A DNA stretch of 64,000 nucleotides, taken from positions 1,302,001 through 1,366,000 of the forward strand of contig NZ_CP065521.1 in the NCBI RefSeq assembly GCF_018986735.1. Direction: 5' to 3'. Of the stretch, positions 44,797 to 53,407 are shown in pieces. How positions within the stretch are numbered: the stretch's first letter is position 1; each line of letters opens with the position of its first letter. Under the pieces are notes generated by a model. It saw only the letters and a list, made by a program, of their open reading frames with translations, was not told where the DNA came from and searched no databases. The position numbers were made by a program, and so were the translations under genes. Source of the stretch: Schaalia sp. 19OD2882 (GTDB lineage: Bacteria; Actinomycetota; Actinomycetes; Actinomycetales; Actinomycetaceae).

Positions 44797-45359
44797 CAGT
44801 CGTTCACGCGGCCGGAGTACGAACCGTCACGGGTGTCGACCTTGACGCGCACACCCTCTTCCAGGAAGAGCGGCACTTGGATCTCGTAGCCCGTCTCCAG
44901 GGTCGCGGGCTTGGTGCCGGCATTCGAACGATCACCCTGCAGGCCCGGCTCGGTGTGGGCAATGGTCAGCACCACGGTGGCGGGAAGCTCGATGAAGAGC
45001 ACATTGCCCTCGTGCAGGGAAACGATGACATCCTGGTTCTCGACCATGAAGTTCTTCGCATCGCCCACGGTCTCCGCCGGAACGTTGATCTGCTCGTAGG
45101 TGGAGGTGTCCATGAAGACGTAGTCGTTGCCGTCCTGGTACAGGTAGGTCATGTCCCGACGGTCGACGGTGGCGGTCTCGATCTTCAGGCCCGCGTTGAA
45201 GGTCTTGTCGACGATCTTGCCGGACATGACGTTCTTGATCTTCGTGCGCACGAAGGCGGGGCCCTTGCCGGGCTTGACGTGTTGGAACTCGACGACCTGC
45301 CAGAGCTGGCCATCGATGACCATGACCAGACCGTTCTTCAGATCATTGGTGGTTGCCAC
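44796..45359 (-). CDS. efp: Translation elongation factor P
   Basis: EF-P relieves ribosome stalling at polyproline. A 187-aa protein with three beta-barrel domains and the peptidyl-transferase loop VKPGKGPAF, where the tip Lys is residue 32. In actinobacteria EF-P usually acts with an unmodified Lys in a PGKGP loop, which fits. No epmA, epmB or earP gene is nearby. GTG 45359 chosen with a GAGGATCC leader. Order efp-nusB is the normal one. Confidence 0.95.
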   Translation of the reverse strand: MATTNDLKNGLVMVIDGQLWQVVEFQHVKPGKGPAFVRTKIKNVMSGKIVDKTFNAGLKIETATVDRRDMTYLYQDGNDYVFMDTSTYEQINVPAETVGDAKNFMVENQDVIVSLHEGNVLFIELPATVVLTIAHTEPGLQGDRSNAGTKPATLETGYEIQVPLFLEEGVRVKVDTRDGSYSGRVND

Positions 45360-45369
45360 GAGTGGATCC

Positions 45370-45954
45370 TCACTGTCGGGAATGAGCAGAATTTCGACCG
45401 TCGGACAGTCTACACGTCGCCTCCACAGCGTCGGCGACCTGCTCGGGTGTCCTCTCGCACGTGTCAATGCTCGTGTCGGCCAGGGGCTCGCAGGCCGCGT
45501 GGTGCGTGCGGAGCATGGCGGTGAGCATTGCCCTGGGGGCTCCAAGGCCCACCGAGCGGGGGGCGTTCAGACCCTCGCGGCGCGAGATCTCGGCGGTGTC
45601 GGCGGTGAGCTCGACGACCTGCGCCCCGCGCCGGCGCGCCACCTGCAGGGCGCCGACAACCTCCTCGTCAAGGACCTGCGAGGTGCCAAGGACGACGATC
45701 CTCGCCTCCTCGGCCGTGGCAGGCACAGCGAGGCCGGCAAGGGCAACCCTGCGCCGCTCCTCCTCCAGGCGTGTGTCTTTGGCGATGACGAGGTCGCCCA
45801 CCGAGGCTCCGAGGCGGTCGGCCACGACCTCGTCGACGTCGAACACCCGGATCCTCCACCGGGCGCCGAGGACCGTGGCCACGGTGGACTTTCCGACACC
45901 CGAGGCTCCCACGAGGACGAGGGCGCTCTTCGGCGCCTCACCGGACATCGACAC
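45370..45954 (-). CDS. Shikimate-kinase-like P-loop protein, degenerate paralogue
   Basis: A 194-aa P-loop protein between the aroK-aroB fusion and efp. Walker A is GASGVGKS at 16-23 and a DVDEVV element resembles the shikimate kinase DxD. The GGG shikimate-binding motif is replaced by LGTSQV and the RPLL LID motif is missing. Because the neighbouring fusion has all of these, this copy probably does not phosphorylate shikimate. It may have another substrate or a regulatory role, or be decaying. It overlaps the upstream gene by 17 nt if the first ATG is used; ATG 45948 is an alternative. Confidence 0.72.
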   Translation of the reverse strand: MSMSGEAPKSALVLVGASGVGKSTVATVLGARWRIRVFDVDEVVADRLGASVGDLVIAKDTRLEEERRRVALAGLAVPATAEEARIVVLGTSQVLDEEVVGALQVARRRGAQVVELTADTAEISRREGLNAPRSVGLGAPRAMLTAMLRTHHAACEPLADTSIDTCERTPEQVADAVEATCRLSDGRNSAHSRQ

Positions 45955-47545
45955 CCACCCACTTCGCGGGCACAGTCAGCTCCGCCGCATCGACCGAACG
46001 GACGATGGGGCGACCATTGTCCTCCAGGAGGACGAAACGCAGTTGTCCCGCTCGGACCTTCTTGTCGGAGGTCATCACCTCGATGAGCTCGTCCAGCCGC
46101 GCCCCCGAGTAGGTCGTCGGCAGGCCGAGCGCCGCCAGGAGCCCTGAATGTTCTTCGGCCCGGACCGGATCGAGAAGTCCGAGATGGGCCGACAGTCGCG
46201 CAGCGAAGGTGCAGCCGACCGCCACCGCGTCTCCGTGGCGCCACCGGTAGTCCTCCCGGCGTTCGATGGCGTGGGCCAGGGTGTGGCCGTAGTTGAGGAT
46301 TTCCCGCAGCCCTGCCTCCTGGAGGTCCTCGGCCACGACCCTGGCCTTGACCGAGATGGCCCGGATGACCAACTCTTCCAACACGGACGAGGACGGATCC
46401 AGGACTGACAGGCCGTGCTCACGGACCAGGTCGAGGATCGTCAGGTCCTGGATGAAGCCGCATTTGACGACTTCGGCCATTCCCGCCCGCAAGTCGTCGA
46501 CGGGAAGGGTGTGCAGGTGGTCCAGGTCGACGACGACCCTGCGTGGACAGTGGAAGCTGCCCACGAGATTCTTTCCGACCGAGGTGTTGATGCCGGTCTT
46601 TCCTCCCACAGCAGCATCGACCATGCCCAGCAGCGTCGTGGGTACGTGGACGACGTCCACTCCACGCAGCCATGTGGCCGCGACGAAACCCGCCATGTCG
46701 GTGGTCGCGCCGCCTCCCATGGCGACCAGCGCATCGTGGCGCCCCAGGCGCATCTCTCCGGCAATGTCCCAGAGTTCGGCGACGACCTCGATGGTCTTGC
46801 CGGCCTCGGCCTCCGGGTGGGAAAAGGTGACCACCTCCAGTCCGGACAGGCGCAACGCATTGGCCATGTCCTGTGCGCGCGCCGCCAGTGCCCCGGCGTG
46901 GACGAGCAGCACCTTCGTGCAGTCCTCGCGAAGGGCTGCACGTACGTGCGTGGCTCCCAAGCCCCGTCCGACCAGGACGTCGTAGGGCGTCGCCCCTGCC
47001 ACACGCACGACTCGCGGCGCTCCGGCGACGCGGGCGAGGATCCTGTCGGCCACTTCCTCGGCGGGCCCGTCATCAGAGGGTTCCACGTGTGTGGCCACCT
47101 CACGGTAGAGGGGCTCGCGCTCCTCGCGGAGCCTCCTCAAAGCGCCGTCGGGATCCTCGCGCAGCAGGGGTCGATGGGTCTTGCGGGTCACTCGGCGCAG
47201 CAATTCGTCGTGCTCGACGTCGATGAGGACCACATCGTGTCCGCGCAGCAGCTCCCTGACGGTCGGGGTGGACACCGCACCGCCGCCCAATGAGACCACT
47301 CCCCCGGTCTCCAGGGCCCGGGCCACCGCACGCGCCTCGTGTTCGCGGAAAGCGGCCTCACCCTCGTCGGCGAAGATCTGACTGACGCTTCGGCCTTGGT
47401 CGGCTTCGACGAGGTCGTCCGTGTCCACGTGGACGACGCCGAGTGCCTGGGCCAGGAGCCTGCCGACCTTGGACTTGCCGGCGCCGGGCAGACCGACCAT
47501 GACGATCGGCAGCCTCAGCGGCCACTGGACGATGTCGTGGCTCAT
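45938..47545 (-). CDS. aroKB: Bifunctional shikimate kinase / 3-dehydroquinate synthase (AroK-AroB fusion)
   Basis: A 535-aa fusion. Residues about 1-175 are shikimate kinase: Walker A GLPGAGKS at 18-25, DTDDLV, SLGGGAVS and RPLLRED. From about 185 on is dehydroquinate synthase: GGGATTDMAGFVAATWLRG, PTTLLGMVDAAVGGKTGIN, and metal ligands in EVVKCGF and NYGHTLAHAIE. It carries out steps 2 and 5 of the shikimate pathway. The order kinase then synthase matches the separate aroK-aroB genes of other actinobacteria, implying gene fusion. ATG 47545 overlaps the aroC stop. Confidence 0.95.
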   Translation of the reverse strand: MSHDIVQWPLRLPIVMVGLPGAGKSKVGRLLAQALGVVHVDTDDLVEADQGRSVSQIFADEGEAAFREHEARAVARALETGGVVSLGGGAVSTPTVRELLRGHDVVLIDVEHDELLRRVTRKTHRPLLREDPDGALRRLREEREPLYREVATHVEPSDDGPAEEVADRILARVAGAPRVVRVAGATPYDVLVGRGLGATHVRAALREDCTKVLLVHAGALAARAQDMANALRLSGLEVVTFSHPEAEAGKTIEVVAELWDIAGEMRLGRHDALVAMGGGATTDMAGFVAATWLRGVDVVHVPTTLLGMVDAAVGGKTGINTSVGKNLVGSFHCPRRVVVDLDHLHTLPVDDLRAGMAEVVKCGFIQDLTILDLVREHGLSVLDPSSSVLEELVIRAISVKARVVAEDLQEAGLREILNYGHTLAHAIERREDYRWRHGDAVAVGCTFAARLSAHLGLLDPVRAEEHSGLLAALGLPTTYSGARLDELIEVMTSDKKVRAGQLRFVLLEDNGRPIVRSVDAAELTVPAKWVGVDVR

Positions 47546-48774
47546 GGGAGGCGCTCCTTTCGTGTGCGGGTGTCGACATGGGCGAGGTACGCCGTGAGGT
47601 TCCGGCGCATTTCGACAACGGAGTTTCCGCCCGCGTGGGTGGACAAGGCATCGGCCAGGACCAGGGCGAGCTCCGCCTGGGCGATGAGGGCGCCTGGCAC
47701 CACGTGGCAGGTGTCGGAGCGCTGGTGGAGGGCGCTGGCCCGCTCACCCGTGTCGAGGTCGACGGTGCGCAGTGCGTGGGGGATCGTCGAGATAGGCTTG
47801 AAGGCTGCGCGCACGATGATGGGCTGCCCATTGGACGTGCCTCCTTCGACGCCACCACTGTGGTTGGCTCCGCGGACCAACGAGCCGTCCTGGCCACGCA
47901 GGATCTCGTCCTGGGCGGCCGATCCAGGAAGCCTGGCCTGGGCGAAACCGTCACCGATCTCCACGCCCTTGACGGACTGGATCGACATGAGGGCTGCGGC
48001 GATTCGCGCGTCCAGGCGTCGAGCCGCGTTCACGTGGGTCCCCAGGCCCACGGGCACGGAGTGGGCGATGACCTCGACCACTCCCCCAACCGTGTCACCA
48101 GCCTGTTTGGCGGCGTCGATCCGTGCGACGAATCGTGCTTCGGCCTCCGGGTCCACGGTACGCACGGGAGAGGCGTCAAGGGCGAGGCAGTCTTCAGGCG
48201 TGGGCAGGCGCCGCTGCGGGCGGGCCAGTTCTTCGCCGACGGCCACGACGTGACTGACCAGGCGAATGCCTGCCACCTGGTCGAGGAGGGCCTCGGCAAG
48301 TGCGCCGAGCGCCACCCGTGCCGCGGTCTCTCGGGCCGAAGCGCGTTCGAGGACATTGCGGGCGTCATCGTGGTCGTAGGAGAGCATGCCCGCCAGATCG
48401 GCATGTCCGGGACGAGGGCGGGTCAGGCGCTTGTTGCGGGCCACCTCCCTTTCGTCCCCGCTGCCGGCGTCGACGAGCAGCGCCTCGGGGGCAACGGGGT
48501 CGGCCGACATGACCACCTGCCACTTGGGCCACTCGGAGTTGCCGATCCGGATGGCCACGGGTGCGCCCGTCGTGCGACCGTGACGCACACCGCCGAGGAT
48601 CTGGACCTCGTCCTTCTCCCACTTCTGTCGGGCGCCGCGACCGTGTCCGAGGCGCCTGCGGGCCAGCGCCCGCTCCAGCAGCTCCGTGTCGACCTCCAGG
48701 CCCGCCGGCAGACCGTCGATGGTGGCCAGCAGTGCGGGTCCATGGGATTCACCTGCGGTGAGCCAATTGAGCAT
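47542..48774 (-). CDS. aroC: Chorismate synthase
   Basis: AroC converts EPSP to chorismate using reduced FMN. A 410-aa protein with signature regions GESHGPALLATIDGLPAG at the N-terminus, RPGHADLAGMLSYDHDD with the catalytic His, and GGVEGGTSNGQPI. Length matches the family. First gene of the aroC-aroKB-aroK-like-efp-nusB run, about 26 nt downstream of a terminator hairpin. Confidence 0.96.
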   Translation of the reverse strand: MLNWLTAGESHGPALLATIDGLPAGLEVDTELLERALARRRLGHGRGARQKWEKDEVQILGGVRHGRTTGAPVAIRIGNSEWPKWQVVMSADPVAPEALLVDAGSGDEREVARNKRLTRPRPGHADLAGMLSYDHDDARNVLERASARETAARVALGALAEALLDQVAGIRLVSHVVAVGEELARPQRRLPTPEDCLALDASPVRTVDPEAEARFVARIDAAKQAGDTVGGVVEVIAHSVPVGLGTHVNAARRLDARIAAALMSIQSVKGVEIGDGFAQARLPGSAAQDEILRGQDGSLVRGANHSGGVEGGTSNGQPIIVRAAFKPISTIPHALRTVDLDTGERASALHQRSDTCHVVPGALIAQAELALVLADALSTHAGGNSVVEMRRNLTAYLAHVDTRTRKERLP

Positions 48775-48799
48775 GGGCCAAGTGTTCCACAGTGCGAAG

Positions 48800-48828
48800 T
48801 GCCCCGGCCGGATGGTCCGGCCGGGGCA
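48800..48828 (-). terminator. Terminator hairpin after the 5'-nucleotidase gene
   Basis: A 13-bp perfect stem (TGCCCCGGCCGGA and its complement) with a 3-nt loop, 18 nt past the nucleotidase stop and before aroC. Confidence 0.72.
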
Positions 48829-48846
48829 TCACCTGCACCTGTCAGG

Positions 48847-51456
48847 TCATCGCATGCGACGACGCAGGACCAGCAGGATGCCTGCGGTCAGGGCGACCAC
48901 TGCCGTGCCGACAATGGGCAGCATGTCCGCGCCGGTCTTGGCCAAGGCGCCCGAGCCCTTCGGGGCACCAGGGGTCTTCGGGGTGCCGGGGGTCGAGGGG
49001 TGAGGGGCAGGTGTTTCGCCTGCCACCACCTCGAAGGTGGTCTCTGCCCCGCCGGAAGTGGCCAAGGCAGCCACTTCATGTGTGCCCACTTCCATGTCGG
49101 CGGGCACGGCCCATGTCAGGCCGGCGACTCCGTCAGCCCCCGCTTCGACCACTCCGGCGTTGATCGGGGTCGAATGGACGCGGAAGACGATCCTCTCGCG
49201 CGGGAGGAAGCCCGCGGCTGTGAAAGTGATCTTCTCGCCCGGACGCACCCTCGTCTTGTCCACGCTCACCGTGTACCTCGTGGGCGCCAGGGTCTCCACG
49301 GGCACCGCAAGGGAATGGAAAGTGCTTCCATCGGCCAGCAAAAGATCCACAGTGATGGTCGTGCACCACCGACTGGCCGAGGCCTCACACTCGAAGGCGG
49401 CTCGTGGCTGCACCGTTCCTCGTAGGGAGGCCTTGCCGGTTTCCGGTCCATTGGCCACAGGTGTGAGGTCCACGGCGGCTGGAGTTTCCCCGGCCACCGC
49501 GAGAGTCCTGGGCTGGGCTTCCGTGGCCACCGACATCGCCAGTCCGGTCAGGGCCAGCGAGTATCCAGGCGTACCGTCGCTGTTGGCTGCGTAGGTGACC
49601 CCGTACTGGTGCTTTGCGGCGTGGTTGCGCACCGGGACAGTGGAATCCGCCAGGTAGGCACTGGTGGCGTCCAGGTCGATGACGCCGGTGTTCGTGTTCT
49701 TTCCCGCATCTCCAAGTGCCGTGAACCCGTCATTGCCCGCCAGGAGGAAGTCGTTGGAGGCGACGACGACGGTGTCCGCCTTGCGCAGCTCCTTGCCGTC
49801 GACGCGGATCATCCGAATCAGCTTGGCCCGGGCGGCGGCCACCCGGGCATCGGCATCGGCCGGGGCGGTGCCGGACTTGATGTCCTGGTGGAGCTCGTGC
49901 AGGGTGTCGGCGGCCTCCTGGTCCAGGAAGACCTCGACATTGTCGGAAGTGCCGAGCATGAGGACCGGGCGGCTGGCACCGGGCTGGAACTGCTGGGCCA
50001 AGACCTTGGCCAGCTGTTCTCCGGTGAGGGTCTTGTAGGCCATCTGATTGCCGAAGGGCTGGACGCGGAAGGCCTCGGCGAAGGTGACGATGCCGTCCTC
50101 GGCCTCGGCGCCGCTCTTGGCCAGCAGGTAGTCGGCGCGCACGCCGCCAGGGTTCATGATGCCGATGTAGCGCTCGCCATCGGGTTTGATGTTGGCGGCG
50201 AGCCACCAGCGGAAGCTCTCGGCGATGAAGTTGGAGGCGCTGGACTCGGTGCCGCGGTTGTCACCGGTCTTGACTCCGTCATTGGCGCCGCGCAGCAGGT
50301 CGGAGTTGATGCGCCCCACCGGCTTTTCGCCGGCCAGGGCCGAGTCGTCCACCATCTTGGTGATGATGGCTTCGGCGCCGTAGGCGTCCTGGGTGCAGTC
50401 CGAAGTGGCCAGGTCCTTGTTGTCCAGAAGGGCGACGGTCGTGGCGCCGGTGGCAGTGTCGTGGCTCAGGCGCACGTGTCCCAGGCGACGTCCGTACTCG
50501 TCGGTCTGCATGCGGGCCTGGTCCTCCCCCTTGACGGTGGCCTTCTCGGTGCCGTCGACGTGGGTGTGACCTCCGAAGACGGCGTCGACCTCGGGGCCGA
50601 AGGAGTCCTTCCACACGTCCATGCCGTCGTGGATGAGGACGACGACCACGTCGGCCTCGCCATTGGCGGGGTTGCCGTCCTTGAGCTCGACGGCCTTGGC
50701 CTGGGCGCGCTCGGCGGCATCATCGAAGGTGATGCCGGGGATTCCGTCCTTGGCGACCATCGTCGGGGTCTCGGCGGTGGTGGCACCGACGAAGCCCACG
50801 GTGACGCCCGAGACTTCGGTGAGCCAGTAGCCCTTGCCGGAGCCTTCGGCGTCAATGGCCGCCGAGCCGTCGACGTTGACTCCCAAGTAGGGGAAGGCGA
50901 CCTTGGGCAGGACGCGCCCCTCCAGGTCGGCGGACCCGCGGTCGAATTCGTGGTTTCCGAGGGCGGAGACCTGCATGCCGACGGCGTTGAGGTAGTCGAG
51001 GGTCGGCTCGTCCTTGAGGATCGCGCTGGCGTAGGGGGAGCCGGAGATCGAGTCGCCCGAGGAAGTGAGCACCATCGCCGGGTTCGCGTCTCGGGCCCTC
51101 TTGATCTCGCAGGCCAGGACCACACCACCCGGGTCGACAACGGCACCGGACTTGGCGTCGACGACACGTTCCAGGTGACCGTGCAGGTCGGTGATGTTGT
51201 ACACGTCGATGTCCACTGTTCCGGCAGCGCGGGTCACGGGCGCGACCGGGGTCGCACCAGGTACTGGGGCTGCCGTGTCCGGTGCGCGCTCGCCCTGGGG
51301 CTCAGGGGCGGTCGGAGAGGTGGAGGACTGGGGGCTTGTCCCAACCGGACTGGACTGGGGGTCGTCCTGGGCCAGTGCGGCGACCGGGAATGTCAGGCCT
51401 GCCAGGACGAGGGCACTGAAGCCGGCAACAGCGCCGGCGAAGCGGTGTGATCGCAT
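48847..51456 (-). CDS. Cell-wall-anchored 5'-nucleotidase/metallophosphatase (LAKTG sorting signal)
   Basis: An 869-aa secreted enzyme. Signal peptide at about 1-30, a Ser/Pro/Thr linker, then a calcineurin-like phosphoesterase domain (ITDLHGHLE, SSGDSISGSP, LGNHEFDRG, VFGGHTHVDG). A 5'-nucleotidase C-terminal domain follows (MNPGGVRADYL, FGNQMAYKTLTG), then an Ig-like region. The C-terminus carries LAKTG at about 838-842, a hydrophobic helix and RRRMR. LAXTG is the motif of class E sortases. It probably releases nucleosides and phosphate from extracellular nucleotides. ATG 51456 chosen with GAAGGA upstream. Confidence 0.92.
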   Translation of the reverse strand: MRSHRFAGAVAGFSALVLAGLTFPVAALAQDDPQSSPVGTSPQSSTSPTAPEPQGERAPDTAAPVPGATPVAPVTRAAGTVDIDVYNITDLHGHLERVVDAKSGAVVDPGGVVLACEIKRARDANPAMVLTSSGDSISGSPYASAILKDEPTLDYLNAVGMQVSALGNHEFDRGSADLEGRVLPKVAFPYLGVNVDGSAAIDAEGSGKGYWLTEVSGVTVGFVGATTAETPTMVAKDGIPGITFDDAAERAQAKAVELKDGNPANGEADVVVVLIHDGMDVWKDSFGPEVDAVFGGHTHVDGTEKATVKGEDQARMQTDEYGRRLGHVRLSHDTATGATTVALLDNKDLATSDCTQDAYGAEAIITKMVDDSALAGEKPVGRINSDLLRGANDGVKTGDNRGTESSASNFIAESFRWWLAANIKPDGERYIGIMNPGGVRADYLLAKSGAEAEDGIVTFAEAFRVQPFGNQMAYKTLTGEQLAKVLAQQFQPGASRPVLMLGTSDNVEVFLDQEAADTLHELHQDIKSGTAPADADARVAAARAKLIRMIRVDGKELRKADTVVVASNDFLLAGNDGFTALGDAGKNTNTGVIDLDATSAYLADSTVPVRNHAAKHQYGVTYAANSDGTPGYSLALTGLAMSVATEAQPRTLAVAGETPAAVDLTPVANGPETGKASLRGTVQPRAAFECEASASRWCTTITVDLLLADGSTFHSLAVPVETLAPTRYTVSVDKTRVRPGEKITFTAAGFLPRERIVFRVHSTPINAGVVEAGADGVAGLTWAVPADMEVGTHEVAALATSGGAETTFEVVAGETPAPHPSTPGTPKTPGAPKGSGALAKTGADMLPIVGTAVVALTAGILLVLRRRMR

Positions 51457-51517
51457 GGGTGTCCTTCGTGGGGAGTCAATGGGACCACGGTCACAATAGC
51501 CTCCCACGTGCTCTCGA

Positions 51518-52330
51518 TCACACGTGCGTTCGTCCCTCGGACTTGCCACACGCGGGTGTCAGGCGCACCGGCAGACCCGCCCGGGACATCGCGGCCTTGA
51601 CCTCGGGTATGGACACGGTGCCGAAGTGGAAGACCGACGCGGCCAGGACGGCGTCAGCTCCCGCAAGGGCGGCCTGGACGAAGTGTTCGGCGGCTCCGGC
51701 CCCGCCTGAGGCGATGACGGGGATGTCGACCTGGGAGCGCACAGCGCGGAGCATCTCCAAGTCGAATCCGGAGCGGACCCCGTCTGCGTCCATCGAATTC
51801 AAAAGGATCTCCCCGGCACCCAGTTCGGCGGCCTTGCACGCCCATTCGAGGGCGTCGATGCCGGTGGAACGCTTTCCGCCGTGGGTGGTCACCTCGTACC
51901 CGGATTCGGTGCGGACGCCCTGCGGGCAACGGCGTGCATCCACGGACAGGACCAGCACCTGGTCGCCGAAACGGTCGGTGACCCGTGCGATGAGGTCCGG
52001 GTCGGCGACCGCGGCAGTGTTCACCCCCACCTTGTCGGCGCCGTGGGCGAGCAGGCGGGCCACGTCCTCGACGCTGCGCACTCCCCCACCCACCGTCAAT
52101 GGGACGAAGACCTGTTCGGCGGTGGCGGCAACGACCTCGAGCATGGTGGCACGTGCCTGGATGGAGGCGGACACGTCGAGGAAGGTGATCTCGTCGGCAC
52201 CCTGCTCACCGTATGTCCGCGCCAGTTCCACAGGGTCACCGGCGTCACGCAGGTTCTCGAAGTTGACTCCCTTGACCACACGCCCGGCGTCGACGTCCAG
52301 GCAGGGAATGAGGCGAACGGCTACCGGCAT
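51518..52330 (-). CDS. hisF: Imidazole glycerol phosphate synthase cyclase subunit HisF
   Basis: HisF uses ammonia from HisH to make imidazole glycerol phosphate and AICAR. A 270-aa TIM barrel with [14 protein letters not shown] (catalytic Asp), [13 protein letters not shown] (second Asp) and [13 protein letters not shown] (phosphate site). It is isolated from hisE-hisG in this window. ATG 52330 lies 6 nt after TAGGAT, so it is probably leaderless. Confidence 0.95.
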   Translation of the reverse strand: MPVAVRLIPCLDVDAGRVVKGVNFENLRDAGDPVELARTYGEQGADEITFLDVSASIQARATMLEVVAATAEQVFVPLTVGGGVRSVEDVARLLAHGADKVGVNTAAVADPDLIARVTDRFGDQVLVLSVDARRCPQGVRTESGYEVTTHGGKRSTGIDALEWACKAAELGAGEILLNSMDADGVRSGFDLEMLRAVRSQVDIPVIASGGAGAAEHFVQAALAGADAVLAASVFHFGTVSIPEVKAAMSRAGLPVRLTPACGKSEGRTHV

Positions 52331-52336
52331 GGGGCG

Positions 52337-52342
52337 ATCCTA
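52337..52342 (-). promoter_or_regulatory. hisF -10 hexamer, leaderless pattern
   Basis: TAGGAT on the minus strand with a 6-nt gap to ATG 52330. Confidence 0.45.
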
Positions 52343-52345
52343 CTG

Positions 52346-53407
52346 TCAAGGAGACGCCGAGGAGGAGGCGTCCACCTCGCGTCCGCTCTGTCCTGCCGAG
52401 GCCGCCTGGTCCGTGGCGGCCACTTGAGGCTGCGCGCCGAGGATGTCGATGACGATGCACAGGGTGTCGTCGCCGGTGGCAAGGTCCGGAGGAACGGTGA
52501 CGGCCAGGCGTGAACCTATGCGCTGGTCGACCAGGGCGCGCCTCAGACCCGGCATGGCGTCGGCCATGCGCAGCACCTTCGGCAGGCCGGTGGTCCACGT
52601 CGAGTCGCGGACGACTCCGTCCTTCCAGCCGGTGACGATGTACTGGACCACCAGGCGGTCGTCGACGCCCACCTGTGCCCCGTCGCCGATGAGCAGCGGT
52701 TGGACGGTCACCGCGGTGGGCACGGGGTTGCCGTGTTTGATGACGGGCCCCTCGTCACCCAAGGTCACCTGGAGCGGCCCGGCGCCGGCGTTCTCGGGCG
52801 CCACACCGACGGCCACGCTGGGAAGGATGTCGACCACGTCGATCTCCACGTCGGAGGCCGTGGAGGTCGCAGCGGCCCCCTGTGCCACGGCCCGGGCGTA
52901 GAGCAATCGCGTGCCTTCCTTCTGGCCGGTCACTGCGCGGGCGAGGTCCGCCCCGATCGAGTCCTCCGTGGCCATGCCCACGGAGAGCTGGGGCACTCCG
53001 CCCGGGGACAGGGTCGAACCGTCCTTGCCGTCGAAGACCGAAACGGCGACGAGGACCGGGGAACCGCGGGTGATCGTTCGGCCCGCTCCCGGCGTGACGA
53101 TGGTGCGTTTCGCACCTGAGACGCGGACCGGTCCGGACACGGAGACGACGGGTGTGGCGCCCACCCGGCCCGAGACTTCGATGAGGTCGAAGACGGAGGT
53201 CGCCTCGCTCTGGGTGGTGTCGGACTGGGGCCCGGACACGACTGACTCGGCGAAGTAGTCCCCCTGGAGAAGGACGTACGTGGCGGCCACCGAGACGAGG
53301 AGGACCAGGACGAGGGCGATGAGCAGCACGGGGCGGCCCCCGCGCTTGCCCTGCTCACCGGTGGTGGAGGTTGCGCGGTGCTCGGCAGAGTTCCTGGATG
53401 GGCTCAT
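52346..53407 (-). CDS. Membrane-anchored FKBP-type peptidyl-prolyl isomerase
   Basis: A 353-aa protein with a cytoplasmic N-terminus, one transmembrane helix at about 26-47 and an extracytoplasmic region. Its C-terminal part shows FKBP strands (VGVDDRLVVQYIVTGWKDG, GLRRALVDQRIGSRLAVTVPPD). A preceding domain (about 90-200) resembles a second, degenerate FKBP unit. The aromatic active-site set is incomplete (VRDSTWTTG where F-D-S is usual), so catalysis is uncertain. FKBP genes follow pafA in several actinobacteria. ATG 53407 overlaps the pafA stop. Confidence 0.82.
   Translation of the reverse strand: MSPSRNSAEHRATSTTGEQGKRGGRPVLLIALVLVLLVSVAATYVLLQGDYFAESVVSGPQSDTTQSEATSVFDLIEVSGRVGATPVVSVSGPVRVSGAKRTIVTPGAGRTITRGSPVLVAVSVFDGKDGSTLSPGGVPQLSVGMATEDSIGADLARAVTGQKEGTRLLYARAVAQGAAATSTASDVEIDVVDILPSVAVGVAPENAGAGPLQVTLGDEGPVIKHGNPVPTAVTVQPLLIGDGAQVGVDDRLVVQYIVTGWKDGVVRDSTWTTGLPKVLRMADAMPGLRRALVDQRIGSRLAVTVPPDLATGDDTLCIVIDILGAQPQVAATDQAASAGQSGREVDASSSASP

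Noticed and set aside
52343..52351. TTGACA upstream of hisF as a -35 box
   Set aside because: It lies only about 2 nt from the TAGGAT -10, which is not a usable spacing.
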